The notes: generated by a model not told the origin, from the sequence alone. A stretch of DNA of 64,000 nucleotides from Microbacterium schleiferi (GCF_015565955.1 NZ_CP064760.1:1488001-1552000), one strand, 5' to 3'; shown: positions 27,258-36,784, counted from the stretch's first letter. A program made the numbers and translations.

Positions 27258-29104
27258 GTGCACGAGACAGCGCCGATCCCGGCATCCGATCATCCGCGCG
27301 GTAGCTTCGCCGCTGAACACCTCTCACCGTCGTATCCGCAGCGTGCGCCCTGGGGGACGGCGGGGCGCCTGCGTGCCTGGCAGGCCGAAGCGCTCGACCA
27401 GTACTTCGCGATGGACGGCCCCGACGGCCCCGGCAGCGGGCCACGGGACTTCCTCGCGGCTGCCACTCCCGGTGCCGGCAAGACGACGTTCGCGCTGCGC
27501 CTGGCGACCGAGCTGCTGCGGCGCGGGGTTATCGACCGGGTCGTGGTCGTCGCGCCCACAGAACACCTCAAGACGCAGTGGGCGGATGCCGCCGCCCGGG
27601 TCTCGCTGCGGCTGGACCCGCACTTCACCAACCGCCATACCCGCCCCGCACGCCACTACCACGGGGTCGCCGTGACCTATGCGCAGGTCGCGACCAAGGC
27701 ATCCGTGCACCAGCAGGTCACCGAATCCGCGCGGACCCTCGTCATCCTCGACGAGGTGCATCACGGCGGGGATGCGCTCAGCTGGGGAGATGCGCTTCGA
27801 GAAGCGTTCCGCCGGGCAACGCGACGGCTGCTCCTGTCGGGAACGCCCTTCCGCAGCGACACTGCGCCTATTCCTTTCGTGGAATATCACCCGACCGCCG
27901 ACGGAATTCGCGTTTCCCGTACCGACTACGACTACGGATACCGGCGTGCCCTCGAAGACGGCGTCGTGCGCCCCGTTCTTTTCCTCGTGTACGCCGGCCA
28001 CATGCGGTGGCGCACGCGCACCGGCGACGAGATGGAAGCCCAGCTCGGCCAGGACAACACCAAAGACATCACGGCACAGGCCTGGCGGACGGCGCTCGAT
28101 CCCGGGGGCGAATGGATCCCGGCGGTGCTGCGTTCGGCCGATCGTCGGCTGACAGAAGTGCGCGAGCATGTTCCGGACGCCGGCGGCCTCGTGATCGCAA
28201 CCGATCAGACGGCCGCGCGGGCGTACGCCCAGATCCTGCAATCGGTCACCGGCGAGGCGCCGACTGTCGTGTTGTCGGACGAAGCGGAGGCATCCGCGCG
28301 TATCGAGTCCTTCGCGGCCGATACGAGCCGGTGGATGGTCGCGGTTCGCATGGTGTCAGAGGGCGTGGACGTGCCGCGGCTGTCGGTCGGGGTGTATGCG
28401 ACGTCGGCGTCGACGCCGCTGTTCTTCGCCCAGGCGATTGGCCGCTTCGTTCGGGCACGGCGCCGCGGCGAGACGGCCAGTATCTTCCTGCCGCACGTCC
28501 CCCCCTGCTCGCTCTGGCTGGCGAACTCGAACGGCAGCGCGACCACGCGCTGGACCGTCCGTCGGACGATGACGGCGAGTGGTCGGCCGAGGACGAGATG
28601 CTGGCAGCGGCGGAGCGTCAGGATGCCGCCTCCGATGCCCTGACCGACGAGTTCGAATTCGCCGCGCTCGGGGCCATCGCGCACTTTGACCGCGTGCTCT
28701 TCGACGGCAAGGAGTTCGGTCAACTGGCCACTCCCGGGACGCTGGAGGAGGAGGAGTTTCTGGGGCTGCCCGGGCTGCTCGAACCCGAGCACGTCCATGA
28801 TCTTCTGATGCAGCGGCAGGCGCGACAGAGTCGACATCGCCAGGCCCGAGAGGCGAGGGAGCGCGAGGACGGACCGTCGGCTGGCGACCAGTCCTCGCCG
28901 CCACCGGCGCTGCACCGCACCCTCAAGGAACAGCGGCAGCTCTTGAATAGCCTCGTCGGTCTGTACGCGCGCCAGTCGGGGGAGCAGCACGGGCATGTGC
29001 ACGCGGAGCTTCGCCGCATCTGCGGCGGACCCGCGGTTTCTCACGCGACCGTCGCGCAGCTCCAGGCGCGCATCGACGTTCTTCGCGCCCGCGTTCGCTC
29101 GTGA
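27258..29104 (+). pseudogene. DEAD/DEAH-box (superfamily II) helicase, interrupted by one frameshift
   Basis: SF2 helicase with Walker A ATPGAGKTTF (about residue 70), Walker B LVILDEVHHGG, motif III LLLSGTPFRSD, and the C-terminal motif VI AQAIGRFVRARRRG. From GTG 27258 (strong GGAGGGGG site) the frame is open to about 28500, where a run of seven C (28499-28505) appears one base short. The following 200 residues, a Glu/Arg/Gln-rich helical tail ending at 29104, are in the next frame. With one added C the product is 615 residues, matching known actinobacterial helicases of this type. Likely a sequencing gap rather than a dead gene. Role in DNA repair or RNA metabolism is not settled. Confidence 0.85.
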
Positions 29105-29202
29105 GCGGGGATTCGGTGCTCCAAAATGCTGCGAATCCTCGGTTTCGGCGCAGCCGCCCGGGCACGCTCTCCTAGCCTGGGACAGACCACAGGAGGAGCC
29201 CG

Positions 29203-30285
29203 ATGAACGCCGAACCCACGGCCAAGGAGCGGCGGAGGTGGGCTCAGTACCTGATGGACGAGCGCGCCGAGGCCCGCGTCTACCGCGAGCTGGCCGCCCG
29301 CAGAGACGGGGAGGAACGCGCGATCCTCGAAGCCCTCGCCGACGCCGAGCGCCGGCACGAGTCGCACTGGTTGCAATTGCTCGGCGGCGAGCCGGACGGC
29401 CTGCCGCAGCCGCGCCTGTCGACGCGGATGCTTGCGTGGATGGCGCGCCACTTCGGATCGATCTTCGTGCTCGCACTCGCTCAGAACGCTGAGGCGCGTT
29501 CCCCGTATGAGAGCGAGCCGTTCGCGACCCCGCAGATGGCCGCCGACGAGAAGATCCACCACGAGGTCGTCCGTGGTCTCGCCGCTCGGGGACGACGCCG
29601 GCTGTCGGGAACCTTCCGGGCTGCTGTCTTCGGCGCGAACGACGGGCTGGTCTCCAACCTTGCGCTGGTCATGGGAATCGGGGCGACGGGTGTCGCTCCC
29701 CAGTTCGTGCTGTTCAGCGGGATTGCGGGCCTTCTGGCGGGCGCACTGTCGATGGGGGCTGGCGAGTTCGTGTCGGTGCGATCGCAACGCGAGCTGCTGG
29801 CAGCGACGCAACCGAACGACTACGCGGACGACGTGCTCTCGTTCCTCGATCTCGATGCGAACGAACTGGCCCTGGTGTTTCGTGCCCGCGGGATGCCGGA
29901 AGACGAGGCCCACGCTGCGGCGCGAGCGATCATCGGTGACGCACAGGCTGCCGGGCCCGGCGCGCTCGTTCGCGGCGGGGTTCCGATGGAACCGGACGAC
30001 GATGTCGTCGGAAGCGCGTGGGGAGCCGCCCTGTCGAGTTTCCTGTTCTTCGCCTCGGGCGCGATCATTCCCGTGCTGCCGTGGATCTTCGGGCTGTCGG
30101 GGGTCGCGGCCGTCGTCACGGCTCTCGCGCTTGTGGGTGTCGCGCTGCTGGCGACGGGAGCCACGGTGGGTCTTCTCTCGGGCGGCCCGCCGTTGAAGCG
30201 TGCGCTGCGGCAGCTTGCCATCGGGTTCGGCGCGGCAGCAGTGACCTACGTGCTGGGCCTGCTGTTCGGGGTGACCGTCGGCTGA
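29203..30285 (+). CDS. Ferritin-like/VIT1 fusion membrane transporter (MbfA-like)
   Basis: A 360-residue protein with an N-terminal ferritin-like helical domain (about residues 1-125; EARVYREL, ERRHESHW and EKIHHEVV carry metal-ligand-type Glu and His) fused to a VIT1/CCC1 transporter domain with five membrane segments (starting at FRAAVFGANDGLVSNLALV). This layout is that of MbfA, a membrane-bound ferritin that exports iron in rhizobia; by analogy it may export iron or manganese and limit oxidative stress. ATG 29203 has AGGAGG upstream. It is a single gene with its own promoter. Confidence 0.9.
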   Translation: MNAEPTAKERRRWAQYLMDERAEARVYRELAARRDGEERAILEALADAERRHESHWLQLLGGEPDGLPQPRLSTRMLAWMARHFGSIFVLALAQNAEARSPYESEPFATPQMAADEKIHHEVVRGLAARGRRRLSGTFRAAVFGANDGLVSNLALVMGIGATGVAPQFVLFSGIAGLLAGALSMGAGEFVSVRSQRELLAATQPNDYADDVLSFLDLDANELALVFRARGMPEDEAHAAARAIIGDAQAAGPGALVRGGVPMEPDDDVVGSAWGAALSSFLFFASGAIIPVLPWIFGLSGVAAVVTALALVGVALLATGATVGLLSGGPPLKRALRQLAIGFGAAAVTYVLGLLFGVTVG

Positions 30286-30360
30286 GTCCCGGATGCCCTC
30301 GTGACCCCGATGCGCGAGCGGCCGGGAATAGTGCCCGCGACACCGCGGTTGCGCTGTGAC

Positions 30361-31023
30361 ATGAGCGAGTCTCCTGCTGCCCCGATCAAAGTCGATGTCT
30401 GGTCCGATGTGCAATGCCCGTGGTGCTACATCGGAAAGCGACGCTTCGAGAACGGCGTGGCGGCGTCGGGCGTTCCCGTGGAGATCGAGTATCACTCGTT
30501 CGAGCTCGCACCCGATACTCCCGTCGACTACGACGGGACCCCGGTGCAGTACCTTTCGGAGCGCAAGGGTGTTTCCCCGGACCAGGCTGCTCAGATGGTC
30601 GAGCGAGTAACGACACTGGCTGCGGCCGAAGGTCTCGACTACGACTACGACCACATCCACCAGACGAACACGATCAAGGCGCACGAGCTCCTGCACTACG
30701 CCAAGGAGCGGGGCCGGCAGCAGGAGATGAAGGAGGCCTTGCTGAAGGCGTACTTCGTTGACGGCGGTCATGTCGGACGTATCGCCGATCTCGGGGACCT
30801 CGCCGCGACCGTCGGGTTCGACCGCGATGATGTCATCCGTGCGCTGGAGGCTGGGGAATACACCGCGGCGGTGAAGGCGGATGTCGCGCAGGCTGCCGCG
30901 TACGGCATCCAGGGTGTGCCCTTCTACGTCTTCGACGGCAAGTACGGTGTGTCGGGGGCGCAGGAGAGCGCAACCTTCGCGCAGGTCCTGCAGCAGGTCG
31001 TCTCCGAGCGGGCGAACGCATGA
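30361..31023 (+). CDS. DsbA family oxidoreductase, FrnE-type
   Basis: Cytoplasmic thioredoxin-fold protein with a DsbA-like helical insert, 220 residues. The active site CPWC is at about residues 20-23 (SDVQCPWCYIGKR), and the cis-Pro loop is IQGVPFYVFDGKY near the C-terminus. There is no signal peptide, so it is the FrnE class of intracellular thiol-disulfide enzymes, active in oxidative stress. I start at ATG 30361; upstream in-frame codons lack a ribosome site. Its TGA overlaps the ATG of a 51-residue ORF by 4 nt. Confidence 0.92.
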   Translation: MSESPAAPIKVDVWSDVQCPWCYIGKRRFENGVAASGVPVEIEYHSFELAPDTPVDYDGTPVQYLSERKGVSPDQAAQMVERVTTLAAAEGLDYDYDHIHQTNTIKAHELLHYAKERGRQQEMKEALLKAYFVDGGHVGRIADLGDLAATVGFDRDDVIRALEAGEYTAAVKADVAQAAAYGIQGVPFYVFDGKYGVSGAQESATFAQVLQQVVSERANA

Positions 31024-31175
31024 GCGGGCTGGCCGGAGACGGTGCCGCCGTCCTGAACATTCTCGGGTCATCCGGTGGTGCGTGCGAGGGCGACGCGTGT
31101 GCGCTGCCGAGCAGCGGGCCCGACGAGGTGGGGCTCGCACCCGATCAGGTGCACGCGGAGACGCTGACGAGCTAG
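31020..31175 (+). CDS. Small hypothetical protein coupled to the FrnE gene
   Basis: A 51-residue ORF whose ATG overlaps the stop of the FrnE gene (ATGA). It starts MSGLAGDGAAVLNILG and holds two cysteines in GACEGDACALP. The ATGA coupling and the cysteine pair next to a thiol oxidoreductase suggest a real gene, maybe a substrate or redox helper, but the short length means it could be a chance ORF. Confidence 0.45.
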   Translation: MSGLAGDGAAVLNILGSSGGACEGDACALPSSGPDEVGLAPDQVHAETLTS

Positions 31176-31363
31176 CAGTGCACTTGGGCTCCTCACGGAT
31201 GCCTCCGGGTCAGCCGGAGGAGGGCTGCGGGGTCTCGATCGTGCATCGGTCTTGCGCCATTCGGTAAACCAGGCCCGAACGGTGCTAGTCCTTGAGTTAG
31301 GCAAAGATGCTCGCGACCCTCGGATTTCGACGTCTCCCTCCTTACCGGAAGGGATCAGAAATC

Positions 31364-32538
31364 ATGGTCCGAAAGTCTCGTCTTTCCGCTGGCGTCCTCT
31401 TCGCGGCAGTGCTCGTCGCCGGAAGCGCCGTCATGCCCGCATCCGCCCAGGCTGTCACGACCATCGATGGCCCGATCGGGTTGGGCTCGGCGGAGCCCTT
31501 CGCCGTCCTGGCTGGATCGACCATCACGGTGGCCTCCAACCCGACGACAACCGTTGTCGGCGACGTCGGCCTGAGTCCAGGTAGCTCTCTGACGGGCGAT
31601 GCCTTCCTCACGCTGACCGGAACACAGCACCTGGCCGATCCGGTTGCCGCCCAAGCCAAGCTGGATCTGACGACCGCCTACAACACGGCGGCGAGCCTCA
31701 CGCCAGCCACGAGCGGACTGAGCGATCTGACGGGCCTGTCCCTCGTTCCCGGTGTGTATTCGGGCGGGGCGCTGTCGCTGAGCGGCGAACTCACGCTGGC
31801 AGGTTCCGCGTCGTCAGTGTGGGTGTTCCAAGCAGCCAGCACGTTCACCGCTGGCAGTTCCGCCCTCGTCACCCTGACCGGCGGCGCGAGTATCTGCAAC
31901 GTGTTCTGGCAGGTCGGCAGTTCGGCGACGCTCGGCGCAGGTTCCCAGCTCGTCGGCACGATCATGGCCGATCAGTCGATCACCGCGGTGACCGGTGCTG
32001 TCGTCGAGGGACGCCTTCTCGCGCGCACCGGCGCTGTCACACTGGATACCAACACGATCACGCGACCGGTCGGGTGCGCCTCCTCCGGCGGAACCGTCAC
32101 CACGAGCCCGACGATCACCTCGGGTGCACCGCCTGAGGGAACCGTGGGTGTCGCCTATTCGCACACGATCGAATCCACGGGGACCCCCACCGTGACATAC
32201 GCGCTGAGCGCGGGTGCAGTGCCCCGGGTCTCTCGCTGGATTCGTCTACCGGCGTGCTGTCGGGAACTCCGACGAGTGAGGGGACGTACGGCTTCACGGC
32301 GACCGCGGCAAACGGGGCGAGCCCGGATGACTCCGTCGGTTATACGGTCGTCATCGCGGTGCCTGCTGCGCCTGCCGTTGATCCTGCTGACGAGGCGGGC
32401 GTCGCGGATGGCTCGCTCCTGGCTTCCTCGGGTGCCGATGTGGCCGGCATGACGCTGGTCGCGGGTGGCGTGATGGTCGTCGGCGTCGCGCTTCTCACCT
32501 GGGCACGCCGAACGCGCCGTCACGAGACTCGGGTGTGA
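31364..32538 (+). pseudogene. Secreted ice-binding-like (DUF3494) protein with Ig-like domain and membrane anchor, one frameshift
   Basis: Signal peptide at residues 1-33 (VRKSRLSAGVLFAAV core, ASAQA cleavage). Then a DUF3494 beta-helix domain of about 200 residues: LGSAEPFAVLAG, VVGDVGLSPGS, VWVFQAAST, NVFWQVGSSATLG and GRLLARTGAVTLDTNTI. An Ig-like (He_PIG type) domain follows with GTVGVAYSHTIESTG and SGTPTSEGTYGFT, then a C-terminal membrane helix and RRTRR tail. The frame changes at the C run 32222-32225; one added base gives 391 residues. ATG 31364 has GGAAGGG upstream. DUF3494 proteins bind ice or act as surface adhesins; which applies is unknown. Confidence 0.8.
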
Positions 32539-32545
32539 CCCACCG

Positions 32546-32606
32546 AGACAAACGAAAAAGGGCCCCTTTCGGGACCCGATTTCGTTTGTGCGCGAGGGGG
32601 GACTTG
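32546..32606 (-). repeat. Second copy of tRNA-Leu(GAG) 3' end plus terminator
   Basis: A 61-bp direct repeat of 32697-32757, with one mismatch and a period of 151 bp. Read on the minus strand it contains tRNA nucleotides 56-73 (T-loop to discriminator A) and the full terminator hairpin. The D-arm and anticodon arm are absent, so it is not a working tRNA. It begins 8 nt after the stop of the ice-binding-like gene. Confidence 0.85.
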
Positions 32607-32696
32607 TCCCCACCGCCTCTCCACGCGCCGCTTCGCAGCGCGCGGAGCCTCTGGCGGCGTGGGCCCACCCCGAGGGTGTTCGCGGCAACCCCTCCC
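32607..32696 (-). mobile_element. tRNA-linked short element, copy A
   Basis: A 90-bp insert between the two repeats of the tRNA-Leu(GAG) 3' end. Read on the minus strand it contains the perfect palindrome GTGGGCCCAC, a 13-bp hairpin with a GAA loop (from CTCCGCGCGC to GCGCGTGGAG), and ends GTGGGGAC right at T-loop position 56. Its last 63 bp match copy B near 62094-62156 at 57 of 63 positions. No ORF. Calling it mobile is inference from the repeat structure. Confidence 0.55.
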
Positions 32697-32739
32697 AGAC
32701 AAACGAAAAAGGGCCCCTTTCGGGACCCGATTTCGTCTG
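32697..32739 (-). terminator. Terminator of tRNA-Leu(GAG)
   Basis: On the minus strand: 7-bp stem GGGTCCC/GGGGCCC with a GAAA tetraloop, followed by TTTTTCG. Flanking GACGAAA and TTTCGTTTGTC can lengthen the stem. It starts right after the tRNA 3' end. Confidence 0.8.
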
Positions 32740-32824
32740 TGCGCGAGGGGGGACTTGAACCCCCACGCCCTATACGGGCACTAGCACCTCAAGCTAGCGC
32801 GTCTACCTATTCCGCCACCCGCGC
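32740..32824 (-). tRNA. tRNA-Leu (anticodon GAG)
   Basis: An 85-nt class II tRNA. The acceptor stem is GCGCGGG/CTCGCGC with discriminator A, the anticodon stem-loop is CTAGC-TTGAGGT-GCTAG giving anticodon GAG, there is a long variable arm (TGCCCGTATAGGGCGT region), and the T-arm is GGGGG-TTCAAGT-CCCCC. CCA is not encoded. A GATAAT box about 35 nt upstream on the minus strand is a likely -10. Its 3' end and terminator are duplicated 151 bp downstream. Confidence 0.95.
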
Positions 32825-32943
32825 AGAGTGGTTTCGGCCTTGCAACCGAAGATCGACATTATCACGTCCACGGCGCCGCCGATAATCACCCGGGGTCCCA
32901 CTCTGAAACAATTGCGACGTCTGAGCGCGATAGGTTGGTGGCC

Positions 32944-34245
32944 GTGTCGCATACCGAGTCAGAGCTCCCCGAAGTCGTCACCGTCGCTCGGGACCTCATC
33001 CGCTTCGACACGACGAACTGGGGTGGGGGACAAGCCCGGGGCGAGCGAGAGGCGGCGGAATACGTCGCCGAGTACCTTCGTCAGCTGGGGCTGACTCCCG
33101 AGATCTACGAGCCCATCGAGAGGCGTACGAACGTCGGTGTGCGCATCCCCGGCGCGAACCGCGACAAGCCCGCGCTGGTGGTGCACGGCCACCTCGATGT
33201 CGTTCCCGCGGTCGCCGAAGACTGGTCGGTCGATCCTTTTGCGGGAGAGATCCGCGACGGGATGCTGTGGGGCCGCGGTGCAGTCGACATGAAGGACATG
33301 GATGCCATGATCCTGACGTCGGTCGCCGACATCCTGCGCAGCGGTCGTCAGCCCGCGCGAGACCTTGCCGTGACCTTCTTCGCCGACGAGGAGAACGGCG
33401 GCGGCGAAGGGTCGGCGCTCGTCGTTCGCGACCGGCCGGAGTGGTTCGCGGGTGCAACCGAAGCAATCAGCGAGGTGGGCGGGTACTCGATCGACCTCGC
33501 TGGCCGTCGCGCGTACCTCCTCCAGGTCGGCGAGAAGGCTCTCGTCTGGATCCGCCTCGTCGCGCGGGGCCGCGCCGCCCACGGCAGCGCCTTCCACGAA
33601 GACAACGCCGTCACGCGACTCGCGGAGGCCGTCGCTGCGCTCGGCCGCACCGCGTGGCCGGTCGAGCTGACGGCAACGACCGAGCGGCTCACCAACCGGA
33701 TCGCTGAAATCACGGGAATCGCCTCGAACGATCCGGATGCCGTGGCGGCCGCCGCCGGGCCGGCTTCGCGCTTCCTGCGCTCGACCATTCGCACGACGGC
33801 CAACCCGACGGCATTGACGGCGGGCTACAAGCACAACGTCATCCCGGACCGGGCGGAAGCCCTCATCGACGTGCGGACGCTGCCCGACGGCGAGGATGGC
33901 GCGCTTCGGGCGATCCAGGAGATCGTGGGGCCCGACATCGAGATCGAGGTCGTCCATCGCGATATCGGACTCGAGGTGCCGTTCGAGGGCGAGCTGGTGG
34001 ATGCCATGGTCGCGGCGCTCGGACGACACGACCCCGGCGTTCCCGTCCTGCCGTACTTGATGAGCGGCGGCACGGACAACAAGGCGCTGGCAGCGCTCGG
34101 CATCCGCGGCTACGGGTTCGCACCCCTGAAGCTGCCGGCCGATCTCGACTTCACGGGCATGTTCCACGGGGTCGACGAGCGCGTCCCGCTCGAGGCCCTC
34201 GTCTTCGGTCAGCGTGTGCTGACCGACCTCCTGTTGTCGTACTGA
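32944..34245 (+). CDS. M20 family metallopeptidase
   Basis: Zinc-dependent M20 peptidase/deacylase of 433 residues. The metal site is visible: HGHLDVVP (His and Asp), GAVDMKDM with bridging Asp, and [11 protein letters not shown] with catalytic and metal-binding Glu; the last His is in the GMFHGVDER segment. A dimerisation domain lies between (about residues 180-300). I place the start at GTG 32944 because a TAGGTT box ends 7 nt before it; TTG 32935 and GTG 32938 are also in frame. It corresponds to the dipeptidase near uppP in mycobacterial gene order. Substrate unknown. Confidence 0.9.
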   Translation: MSHTESELPEVVTVARDLIRFDTTNWGGGQARGEREAAEYVAEYLRQLGLTPEIYEPIERRTNVGVRIPGANRDKPALVVHGHLDVVPAVAEDWSVDPFAGEIRDGMLWGRGAVDMKDMDAMILTSVADILRSGRQPARDLAVTFFADEENGGGEGSALVVRDRPEWFAGATEAISEVGGYSIDLAGRRAYLLQVGEKALVWIRLVARGRAAHGSAFHEDNAVTRLAEAVAALGRTAWPVELTATTERLTNRIAEITGIASNDPDAVAAAAGPASRFLRSTIRTTANPTALTAGYKHNVIPDRAEALIDVRTLPDGEDGALRAIQEIVGPDIEIEVVHRDIGLEVPFEGELVDAMVAALGRHDPGVPVLPYLMSGGTDNKALAALGIRGYGFAPLKLPADLDFTGMFHGVDERVPLEALVFGQRVLTDLLLSY

Positions 34246-34259
34246 TCCGGAAGGCATCC

Positions 34260-35084
34260 ATGCTGCTGGAAGCACTCATCCTCGGTCTGGTGCAGGGACT
34301 CACGGAATTCCTTCCGGTCTCATCGAGCGCCCACCTGCGCATCCTCGGCGAGTTCCTGCCCAGCGCGCAGGACCCCGGGGCCGCGTTCACCGCGATCACG
34401 CAGATCGGTACAGAAGCCGCGGTGGTCGTGTTCTTCTGGCGCGACATCGTGCGGATCGTCTCCCGCTGGTCCCTCGCCCTCGTTCGCAAGATCCCGCAGA
34501 ACGACCCCGATGTCCGCATGGGCTGGCTGATCATCATCGGATCGGTGCCGATCGTCGTGCTCGGTCTGCTCTTCCAGGATCAGATCGAGACGACCCTGCG
34601 ATCCCTGTGGCTGGTTGCCGGGATGCTGATCTTCTTCGGAGTGCTGCTGGGGATCGCCGACCTCGTTGGTGCGAAGCGCCGCAAGCTCGACCAGCTCACC
34701 CTCGGGCACGGCGTCATCTTCGGCTTCGCACAAGCGCTCGCGCTGGTCCCGGGCGTCTCGCGCTCGGGCGGCACGATCACGGCGGGACTGTTTCTGGGGT
34801 ACGAGCGCGCCGCGGCAGCCCGCTACGCGTTCCTCCTCGCGATCCCGGCGGTGTTCGGCAGCGGCTTCTATCAGCTGATCAAGAACTGGGACGAGCAGGG
34901 GCCGTTCACCCCGGTCGAGACGGCCGCCGCGACCGGCGTCGCCTTCATCGTGGCGCTCGGTGTCATCGCGTTCTTCATGAGCTGGATCTCCAAGCGCAGC
35001 TTCCTGCCCTTCGTCGTCTACCGCGTCGCGCTCGGTGCGACGCTCCTGGTGCTGCTGAGCATGGGCATCATCCAGCCGTACTGA
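34260..35084 (+). CDS. uppP: Undecaprenyl-diphosphate phosphatase
   Basis: BacA/UppP integral membrane enzyme that recycles the lipid carrier of cell-wall synthesis and can give bacitracin tolerance. The 274-residue protein has about eight membrane segments with both active-site signatures: [15 protein letters not shown] near the N-terminus and [16 protein letters not shown] near residue 168. It begins 14 bp after the M20 gene and probably shares its transcript. Confidence 0.95.
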   Translation: MLLEALILGLVQGLTEFLPVSSSAHLRILGEFLPSAQDPGAAFTAITQIGTEAAVVVFFWRDIVRIVSRWSLALVRKIPQNDPDVRMGWLIIIGSVPIVVLGLLFQDQIETTLRSLWLVAGMLIFFGVLLGIADLVGAKRRKLDQLTLGHGVIFGFAQALALVPGVSRSGGTITAGLFLGYERAAAARYAFLLAIPAVFGSGFYQLIKNWDEQGPFTPVETAAATGVAFIVALGVIAFFMSWISKRSFLPFVVYRVALGATLLVLLSMGIIQPY

Positions 35085-35107
35085 CGCGGGGTCGCCCCTG
35101 CGGGACC

Positions 35108-35974
35108 TCAGGGCTTGCGGGGTTCGTCGCGCCCGCCGCGACCCGGGCCATCGCCACGGCGACGCAGGTACTGTTCGAATTCCTGCGCGATCGCGTCTCC
35201 GGACGCTTCCGGCGAGTCCCACGTGTCGCGGGTGCGCTCGAGCTGATGGATGTACTCCGTCATCTCTTCGTCGTCTGCGGCCGCCGCGTCGATCGAGGCC
35301 TCCCACGTTCGCGCCTGGGTGGGCAAGTCACCCCGGTCCAGCTTCGCTCCGGTGATGTCTTCGAGGCGATCGAGCAGAGCGAGGCTGGCCTTGGGGGAGG
35401 GCGTGTGCCCGGCAACGTAATGCGGCACGCTCGCCCAGAGGTGCGCCGCCGGGATACCGGCGGCGCTGGCGACGTGAGAGATCACGCTCAGGATCCCGAC
35501 CGGCCCCTCATAGGTGCTGCGCTCGAGTCCCAGCGACGTACGCACCGGCTCGCTCTCACTGCCCGCGAACACCGAGATCGGGCGCGTGTGGGGGACATCC
35601 GACATCATCGACCCCATCGCAACGAGCCCCGTGATGTCTTCGCGGAGGGCGACGTCGACCAGCTCAGATGCGAAGGCCTGCCAGGCGCGCGCCGGCTCGA
35701 CACCGGTGAGCAACCACAGCTGCGTGCCCCGGGTGGTGCGCGTTGGCCGGAGGATGCTCGTCTCGGGCCAGGTCAACTCGCGCGAGCCATCCGCAGTCGT
35801 GCGGATCTGGGGACGCGTGTATTGATAGTCGAAGTACAGTTCGGGATCGACGGAGTAGACAGTCTCGTAGCCGCCCGACTCCCGCAGATGAGCGACGGCG
35901 GAGGATGCTGCCTCTCCCGCGTCGTTCCAGCCGTCGAATGCGGCGACGAGAACCCGGCGTCCCAGTCCCTCCAC
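35108..35974 (-). CDS. PAC2 family protein
   Basis: A 288-residue PAC2 (proteasome assembly chaperone-like) protein, with the N-terminal VLVAAFDGWNDAGEAA and the GMMSDVPHTRP-like MGSMMSDVPHTRPI segment that mark the family. GTG 35974 has GAGGAGG 5 nt upstream. In mycobacteria a PAC2 protein is also encoded near the Pup-proteasome locus; here that locus is absent, so any proteasome role is doubtful. The C-terminal 60 residues are charged and probably helical. It is convergent with uppP. Confidence 0.85.
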   Translation of the reverse strand: MEGLGRRVLVAAFDGWNDAGEAASSAVAHLRESGGYETVYSVDPELYFDYQYTRPQIRTTADGSRELTWPETSILRPTRTTRGTQLWLLTGVEPARAWQAFASELVDVALREDITGLVAMGSMMSDVPHTRPISVFAGSESEPVRTSLGLERSTYEGPVGILSVISHVASAAGIPAAHLWASVPHYVAGHTPSPKASLALLDRLEDITGAKLDRGDLPTQARTWEASIDAAAADDEEMTEYIHQLERTRDTWDSPEASGDAIAQEFEQYLRRRGDGPGRGGRDEPRKP

Positions 35975-36100
35975 GTGACCTCCTCAGGTGGCGATCCATC
36001 CAGAATAGGACGCCCATCTCTGCCGGGTGCCAGAAACGGCGAGCTCGCGGGGGTCGGGTAGCGGGCGCTTGTCATCGGAGCCCATCGATAGCATGGTCCG

Positions 36101-36784
36101 ATGACTGCGCCACCTGTCCTCTCCGCCGTGCTCTGGGACATGGACGGCACACTCGTCGACACCGAGCCCTACTGGATCGCGGCCGAGACCCCGCTTGTCG
36201 ACAGCTACGGCGGGACGTGGACGCACGAGAAGGCGCTGTCCCTCGTCGGTCTCGCGCTGGAAGACTCTGCGCGGATCCTGCAGGGCGAGGGCGTGCGGAT
36301 GTCGGTGGACGACATCATCGACCACCTGACCAGTGAAGTGATGCGCAACATCTCCCGCGACGGCGTTCCCTTCCGTCCGGGCGCGCGGGAACTCCTGGCA
36401 GACCTGAAGGATGCCGGCATCAAGACCGCTCTCGTCACGATGTCGATGCGGCGCATGGCTACGCACATCGCCGATCTCATCGACTTCGAGGCCTTCGACA
36501 TCGTGGTCGCCGGCGACGACGTCACGCGTCCCAAGCCGTATCCGGATCCGTATCTGGAGGCCTGTGCGACGCTCGGCGTCGAACCAGCGGACACCCTCGC
36601 CATCGAGGACTCGCCGAATGGGCTGCGTTCCGCGGTCGCGGCGGGGTCTGTCGTCCTGGGCGTTCCCGCGATGGTCTCGCTCGAAGGTGCCGGTGCCCAC
36701 GCGGTGTGGCCGACGCTTCACGGCGTGAGCGCATCCGACCTGGGTGAGCTTTACCGTGCACATCGAAAGGTCGGCGCCGCATGA
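36101..36784 (+). CDS. HAD family hydrolase (beta-phosphoglucomutase-like phosphatase)
   Basis: A 227-residue HAD hydrolase: motif I DMDGTLVDTEP (nucleophile and acid Asp), motif II LVTMSM, motif III KPYPDPYLEA with Lys, and motif IV IEDSPNGLRSA. A helical cap (about residues 25-90) places it in subfamily I. TAGCAT at 36089-36094 ends 6 nt before ATG 36101. Its stop overlaps the trmI start by 4 nt, so it begins a coupled operon with trmI. Substrate unknown. Confidence 0.88.
   Translation: MTAPPVLSAVLWDMDGTLVDTEPYWIAAETPLVDSYGGTWTHEKALSLVGLALEDSARILQGEGVRMSVDDIIDHLTSEVMRNISRDGVPFRPGARELLADLKDAGIKTALVTMSMRRMATHIADLIDFEAFDIVVAGDDVTRPKPYPDPYLEACATLGVEPADTLAIEDSPNGLRSAVAAGSVVLGVPAMVSLEGAGAHAVWPTLHGVSASDLGELYRAHRKVGAA

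Noticed and set aside
29041..31140. 699-codon open frame opposite the VIT1 and FrnE genes
   Set aside because: Antisense shadow; no motif or ribosome site, and the plus-strand genes are certain.
32546..32606. A second tRNA-Leu gene
   Set aside because: Only nucleotides 56-73 are present; no D-arm, anticodon arm or 5' acceptor strand. Same for 62157-62234.
32607..32696. Insertion sequence or integron cassette remnant
   Set aside because: No transposase or integrase coding trace, no terminal inverted repeats of IS type and no attC-like architecture that I can recognise.
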